From Hyphomicrobiales bacterium (GTDB lineage: Bacteria; Pseudomonadota; Alphaproteobacteria; Rhodobacterales; Rhodobacteraceae), in assembly GCA_003558415.1 (NCBI GenBank), contig PWLT01000479.1:1-9593 (forward strand): 9,593 bases of DNA. Reading direction: 5' to 3'. A program made the position numbers and the translations under genes. Position 1 is the first letter of the stretch. Every line of letters starts with the position of its first letter. Positions 6,646 to 9,593 of the stretch are shown here, piece after piece. Below the pieces are notes generated by a model. It saw only the letters and a list, made by a program, of their open reading frames with translations, was not told the DNA's origin and ran no database searches.

Positions 6646-9306
6646 TTGGGCGAGACCGCAACGACCGTCACGCCGATGATGGCGCAGTATCTGGAGATCA
6701 AGGCCCAGCACCCCGAGGCGCTGCTCTTCTACCGCATGGGCGATTTCTACGAGCTGTTCTTTGACGATGCGGTGCAGGCGGCAGCGGCGCTCGATATCGC
6801 GCTGACCAAGCGCGGCAAGCATAAGGGCGAGGATATCGCCATGTGCGGTGTGCCGGTGCATTCGGCCGAAGGCTATCTGCTCACCTTGATCCGCAAGGGG
6901 TTTCGCGTGGCCATCGCCGAGCAGATGGAGGACCCCGCCGAGGCGAAGAAGCGCGGCCACAAGGCGGTGGTCCGGCGCGAGGTGGTCCGTCTCGTCACGC
7001 CGGGAACGCTGACCGAGGAAAGCCTGCTTGACGCGCGGCGCCACAATTTCCTCGCCGCCTTCGCGCAGGTGCGCGATGCGGGTGCGCTCGCCTGGGTGGA
7101 CATCTCGACCGGCGCATTTCGGGTCATGAGCTGCCCGCTCGCAGCGCTGGACCCGGAGCTTGCGCGGCTCGTTCCGCGCGAGTTGCTGGTCGCCGAGGCG
7201 CAGGAGGAGGCGTTTGTCCCCGATTCGGACACCGCCGTGACCGAGCTGGCGCGGGCGAGCTTCGACAGCACCGCGGGCGAGCGACGGCTCTGCGCGGTGT
7301 TCGGGGTGAGTACGCTTGACGGATTCGGGAGTTTTTCCAGGGCCGAGCTCGCGGCGATGGGCGCGATCGTCGATTACCTCGAACTCACGCAACGCGGGAA
7401 GCTGCCGCTGCTGCGCCCGCCGGTGCGCGAGTCCGCCGGGGCGCTCATGCAGATCGACGCGGCGACCCGGCGCAATCTGGAGCTCACCGCATCACTGTCA
7501 GGCGGGCGTGAGGGATCGCTGCTTTCTGCGATCGACCGCACGGCTACCGCCGCCGGCGCGCGGTTGCTGGAGCGGCGGATTTCGGCACCCTCGCGCGATC
7601 TCGCCGAGATCGGTGCGCGGCGCGCGGCGGTGGACGGGTTGCTTGCCGATGCGCGGTTACGCGGCGAGATGCGCGAGATGCTGCGCGGGGTGCCGGACAT
7701 GGACCGCGCGCTGTCGCGGATGGCGCTGGAGCGGGGCGGGCCGCGCGATCTGGCGGCGCTGCGCAACGGGCTGGCGCGGGCGGCGGATCTGGCCGAGCGA
7801 CTGGAGGGTGCGGCCCCGCAATCGCAGCTTCTGCGTGATTGCGCCGCGGCGCTGACCGGGCATGAGGCGCTCCTGTCGCTGCTCGACGCGGCGCTGGTGG
7901 CCGAGCCGCCGCATCTGTTGCGCGATGGCGGGTTCGTGGCCGCGGGGCATGACCTCGAGCTCGACGAGATGCGCGAGCTGCGCGACGAGGGGCGCGCGGT
8001 AATCGCGCGGATGCAGGCGGAATATGTCGAGCTCTCGGGCATCGGGTCGCTCAAGATTCGCCACAACAACGTATTGGGCTATTTCATCGAAACCACCGCA
8101 ACCCATGCCGAGCGCATGATGGCGCCCCCGCTCAACGAGACCTTCATCCACCGCCAGACCACCGCGAATGCGCTGCGTTTCACCACCGTGGCGCTATCGG
8201 AGCTGGAGACGCGGATTCTCAACGCCGGCAATCGCGCGCTGGAGATCGAGAAGCGGGTTTTTGGCGAGTTGCGCGCCGCCGTTATGGAGGCCGCCGGGCC
8301 GCTGGGCCATGTGGCGGGGGCGCTTGCCGAGCTCGACGTGGCAGTCGGGTTCGCCACGATCTCCGTCGAGGAGGGCTGGTGCGCACCGCTGGTGGACGAC
8401 TCGCGCGCCTTCGAGGTCGAGCAGGGCCGCCACCCGGTCGTCGAGGCCGCGCTGAAGCGCGCGGGCGCGCCCTTTGTGGCCAATGACTGTGCGCTGACCC
8501 CGGCCGAGGGGGCGGCGGCGATGTGGCTGATTACCGGGCCGAACATGGCCGGCAAATCGACCTTCCTGCGCCAGAACGCGCTGATTGCCGTTCTGGCGCA
8601 GGCGGGGGCACATGTGCCGGCCGCGCGCGCGCGCATCGGGCTGGTCAGCCAGCTTTTCAGCCGCGTGGGGGCCGCCGACGACCTCGCGCGCGGGCGCTCG
8701 ACCTTCATGGTCGAGATGGTCGAGACGGCGGCGATCCTCAACCAGGCCGACGAGCGCGCGCTGGTGATCCTTGACGAGATCGGGCGCGGCACCGCCACCT
8801 GGGACGGTCTGTCGATCGCCTGGGCGACGCTGGAGCATCTGCACGGGGTCAATCGCTGCCGGGCGCTCTTTGCCACGCATTATCACGAGATGACCGCGCT
8901 GGCCGAGCGGCTGGAGGGAGCCGAGAACGCCACCGTCGCGGTGCGCGAATGGGAAGGCGATGTGATCTTCCTGCACGAGCTTCGCAGGGGTGCGGCGGAT
9001 CGCTCCTACGGGGTGCAGGTGGCACGGCTCGCGGGGTTGCCGGCGTCGGTGGTTGAGCGCGCGCGGGTGGTGCTTGCGGAACTGGAGAAGGGCGAGCGCG
9101 AGGGCGGCAGCCGCGCCGCCGCGCTGGTCGATGATCTGCCGCTCTTCAGCGCATCGCCGGCCACCCGCGATGCCGAGGCACCGGCAGCGGGGGATCCCGG
9201 CGCCGAGGCGGTCGCGGCGCGGCTGCGCGAGGTCTTGCCCGACGATCTGAGCCCGCGCGCGGCGCTTGCGCTGGTCTACGAGTTGCGCGAGTTGCTTGGG
9301 GATTGA
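6646..9306 (+). CDS. mutS: DNA mismatch repair ATPase MutS
   Basis: The product is 886 aa, the usual MutS length. It recognises mismatches and, with MutL, starts repair. The N-terminal domain begins [11 protein letters not shown] and has the mismatch-reading motif GDFYELFF (Phe34, Glu36). The lever/core and clamp parts follow. The ATPase domain has Walker [10 protein letters not shown] (631-639, Lys637), the [15 protein letters not shown] segment, Walker [16 protein letters not shown] (Asp710, Glu711) and [14 protein letters not shown] (829-834) resembles a beta-clamp-binding QLxLF motif, and the last 30 residues ([19 protein letters not shown]) match the C-terminal dimer/tetramer helices. 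Start choice: homologues begin shortly before TVTPMMAQ, where there is no ATG; TTG 6646 has a well-spaced AGGGGGG, GTG 6640 would add two residues, and ATG 6676 would remove conserved residues. The frame stays open for about 2.2 kb upstream, antisense to maeB; that part is not coding. Confidence 0.96.
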   Translation: MGETATTVTPMMAQYLEIKAQHPEALLFYRMGDFYELFFDDAVQAAAALDIALTKRGKHKGEDIAMCGVPVHSAEGYLLTLIRKGFRVAIAEQMEDPAEAKKRGHKAVVRREVVRLVTPGTLTEESLLDARRHNFLAAFAQVRDAGALAWVDISTGAFRVMSCPLAALDPELARLVPRELLVAEAQEEAFVPDSDTAVTELARASFDSTAGERRLCAVFGVSTLDGFGSFSRAELAAMGAIVDYLELTQRGKLPLLRPPVRESAGALMQIDAATRRNLELTASLSGGREGSLLSAIDRTATAAGARLLERRISAPSRDLAEIGARRAAVDGLLADARLRGEMREMLRGVPDMDRALSRMALERGGPRDLAALRNGLARAADLAERLEGAAPQSQLLRDCAAALTGHEALLSLLDAALVAEPPHLLRDGGFVAAGHDLELDEMRELRDEGRAVIARMQAEYVELSGIGSLKIRHNNVLGYFIETTATHAERMMAPPLNETFIHRQTTANALRFTTVALSELETRILNAGNRALEIEKRVFGELRAAVMEAAGPLGHVAGALAELDVAVGFATISVEEGWCAPLVDDSRAFEVEQGRHPVVEAALKRAGAPFVANDCALTPAEGAAAMWLITGPNMAGKSTFLRQNALIAVLAQAGAHVPAARARIGLVSQLFSRVGAADDLARGRSTFMVEMVETAAILNQADERALVILDEIGRGTATWDGLSIAWATLEHLHGVNRCRALFATHYHEMTALAERLEGAENATVAVREWEGDVIFLHELRRGAADRSYGVQVARLAGLPASVVERARVVLAELEKGEREGGSRAAALVDDLPLFSASPATRDAEAPAAGDPGAEAVAARLREVLPDDLSPRAALALVYELRELLGD

Positions 9307-9328
9307 GCGCTGCGCGGGATGGTGCGCG

Positions 9329-9349
9329 GCGGGGGCGTCCCGCCCCCGC
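9329..9349. terminator. Perfect GC hairpin after mutS
   Basis: GCGGGGGCG (9329-9337) and CGCCCCCGC (9341-9349) form a perfect 9-bp stem with a 3-nt loop, 22 bp after the mutS stop and 43 bp from the grpE stop on the other strand. The position suits transcription termination or 3'-end protection for either convergent gene. No T-run follows directly; the nearest is ATTTT at 9362-9366 on the plus strand. Confidence 0.5.
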
Positions 9350-9382
9350 ACCCCCTGGGGATATTTTCACGAAGAAGAGGGG
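9340..9382. repeat. Probable copy of a dispersed Rhodobacterales intergenic motif
   Basis: The run CGCCCCCGCACCCCCTGGGG (9341-9360) is followed by ATATTTTCACGAAGAAGAGG (9361-9380). I recall closely similar strings (C-rich run, GGGATATTT, short linker, GAAGAAG) between many genes in Rhodobacterales genomes. Only one copy is in this window, so repetition cannot be shown here. Its role is unknown to me; position at gene 3' ends suggests a terminator-linked element. Confidence 0.4.
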
Positions 9383-9392
9383 GCGGGGCGAA

Positions 9393-9593
9393 TCAGCCGG
9401 GTGGCGTTGAGGCCACGCCCACCTGCGCAGGGCGCAGGAGCTGGTCGTGCAGCCGGAAGCCTTCGGCCATGACCTGGATGATCTGCCCTGCGGTGTAATC
9501 CGGCACCGGCGCCTCGAACATCGCCTCGTGCAGATGCGGGTCGAAAGGATCGCCCGGCTGCGGCGCGATGCGCTCGACGCCGTGGCGCGAGAG
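9393..9593 (-). CDS. grpE: Nucleotide exchange factor GrpE, C-terminal part
   Basis: Sixty-six codons plus a TGA stop (9393-9395) are visible; the start lies beyond the right edge. GrpE releases ADP from DnaK in the cytoplasmic Hsp70 cycle. The readable part is the C-terminal beta-domain that contacts DnaK: RHGVERIAP, then GDPFDPHLHEAMFEAPVPD, then IIQVMAEGFRLHDQLLRPAQVGVA. Each part matches its E. coli counterpart ([38 protein letters not shown]). The tail ASTPPG is short and variable. The 86-bp gap to the mutS stop holds the hairpin and the repeat-like motif. Confidence 0.95.
   Translation of the reverse strand, partial: LSRHGVERIAPQPGDPFDPHLHEAMFEAPVPDYTAGQIIQVMAEGFRLHDQLLRPAQVGVASTPPG

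Noticed and set aside
6520..7392. Minus-strand open frame of 290 codons across the maeB/mutS intergenic region and the start of mutS.
   Set aside because: It is a shadow of the mutS frame with no recognisable motif, and it would remove the intergenic control region between two clear genes.
8533..8562. Ala in the MutS Walker A (GPNMAGKST rather than GPNMGGKST) as a possible defect.
   Set aside because: The essential Gly-Lys-Ser/Thr residues are intact, and this Ala form is, as I recall, usual in alphaproteobacterial MutS.
8194..9351. Minus-strand open frame of 385 codons opposite mutS.
   Set aside because: It lies wholly against conserved MutS ATPase and C-terminal coding sequence, has low-complexity Arg/His-rich composition, and has no family features.
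1..9593. Search for a defence system, mobile element, CRISPR array, tRNA or phage genes.
   Set aside because: No transposase, integrase, terminal inverted repeats, regular direct repeats or RNA genes were seen; base composition and codon style are uniform across the window.

Overview
The window is chromosomal DNA from a high-GC alphaproteobacterium, most likely a member of the Rhodobacteraceae (Rhodobacterales). This rests on the very GC-rich codon use, on the resemblance of the predicted proteins to families I know from that group, on the divergent maeB/mutS pair, and on an intergenic motif (a GC-rich hairpin followed by a GGGGATATTTTCACGAAGAAGA-like tail) that I associate with Rhodobacterales genomes. 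Taxonomy is inferred from recall, not from a database search.

Layout from left to right: the 3' end of glmS (+); a 200-bp gap with a very strong, partly self-competing stem-loop; a small single-membrane-segment protein of unknown function (-); a compact divergent promoter region; an alpha/beta hydrolase (+); a two-gene operon on the minus strand, in which a fold-type IV PLP aminotransferase overlaps a downstream sulfotransferase-like P-loop protein by ATGA; msrA (+), with a signal peptide; maeB (-), the malic enzyme with a phosphotransacetylase-like C-terminal half; mutS (+), apparently starting at a non-ATG codon; a hairpin plus probable dispersed repeat; and the 3' end of grpE (-), which enters from the right edge.

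The genes alternate in strand, giving four convergent junctions (glmS/orf, hydrolase/sulfotransferase, msrA/maeB, mutS/grpE) and four divergent ones (orf/hydrolase, aminotransferase/msrA, maeB/mutS, and none at the edges beyond these three that can be seen fully). Two convergent junctions have almost no space: 5 bp between hydrolase and sulfotransferase, and 0 bp between msrA and maeB. The functions are mostly core ones: amino-sugar synthesis for cell wall (GlmS), protein repair (MsrA), C4/C3 carbon and NADPH metabolism (MaeB), mismatch repair (MutS) and chaperone cofactor (GrpE).

I see no mobile element, CRISPR array, tRNA, rRNA, prophage or defence system. The least understood part is the aminotransferase/sulfotransferase-like pair. 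The same two domains are, to my recollection, fused in a plant protein family, and the aminotransferase here has Thr in place of the Glu that normally contacts the PLP ring nitrogen. That pair is the best candidate for new biochemistry in the window.
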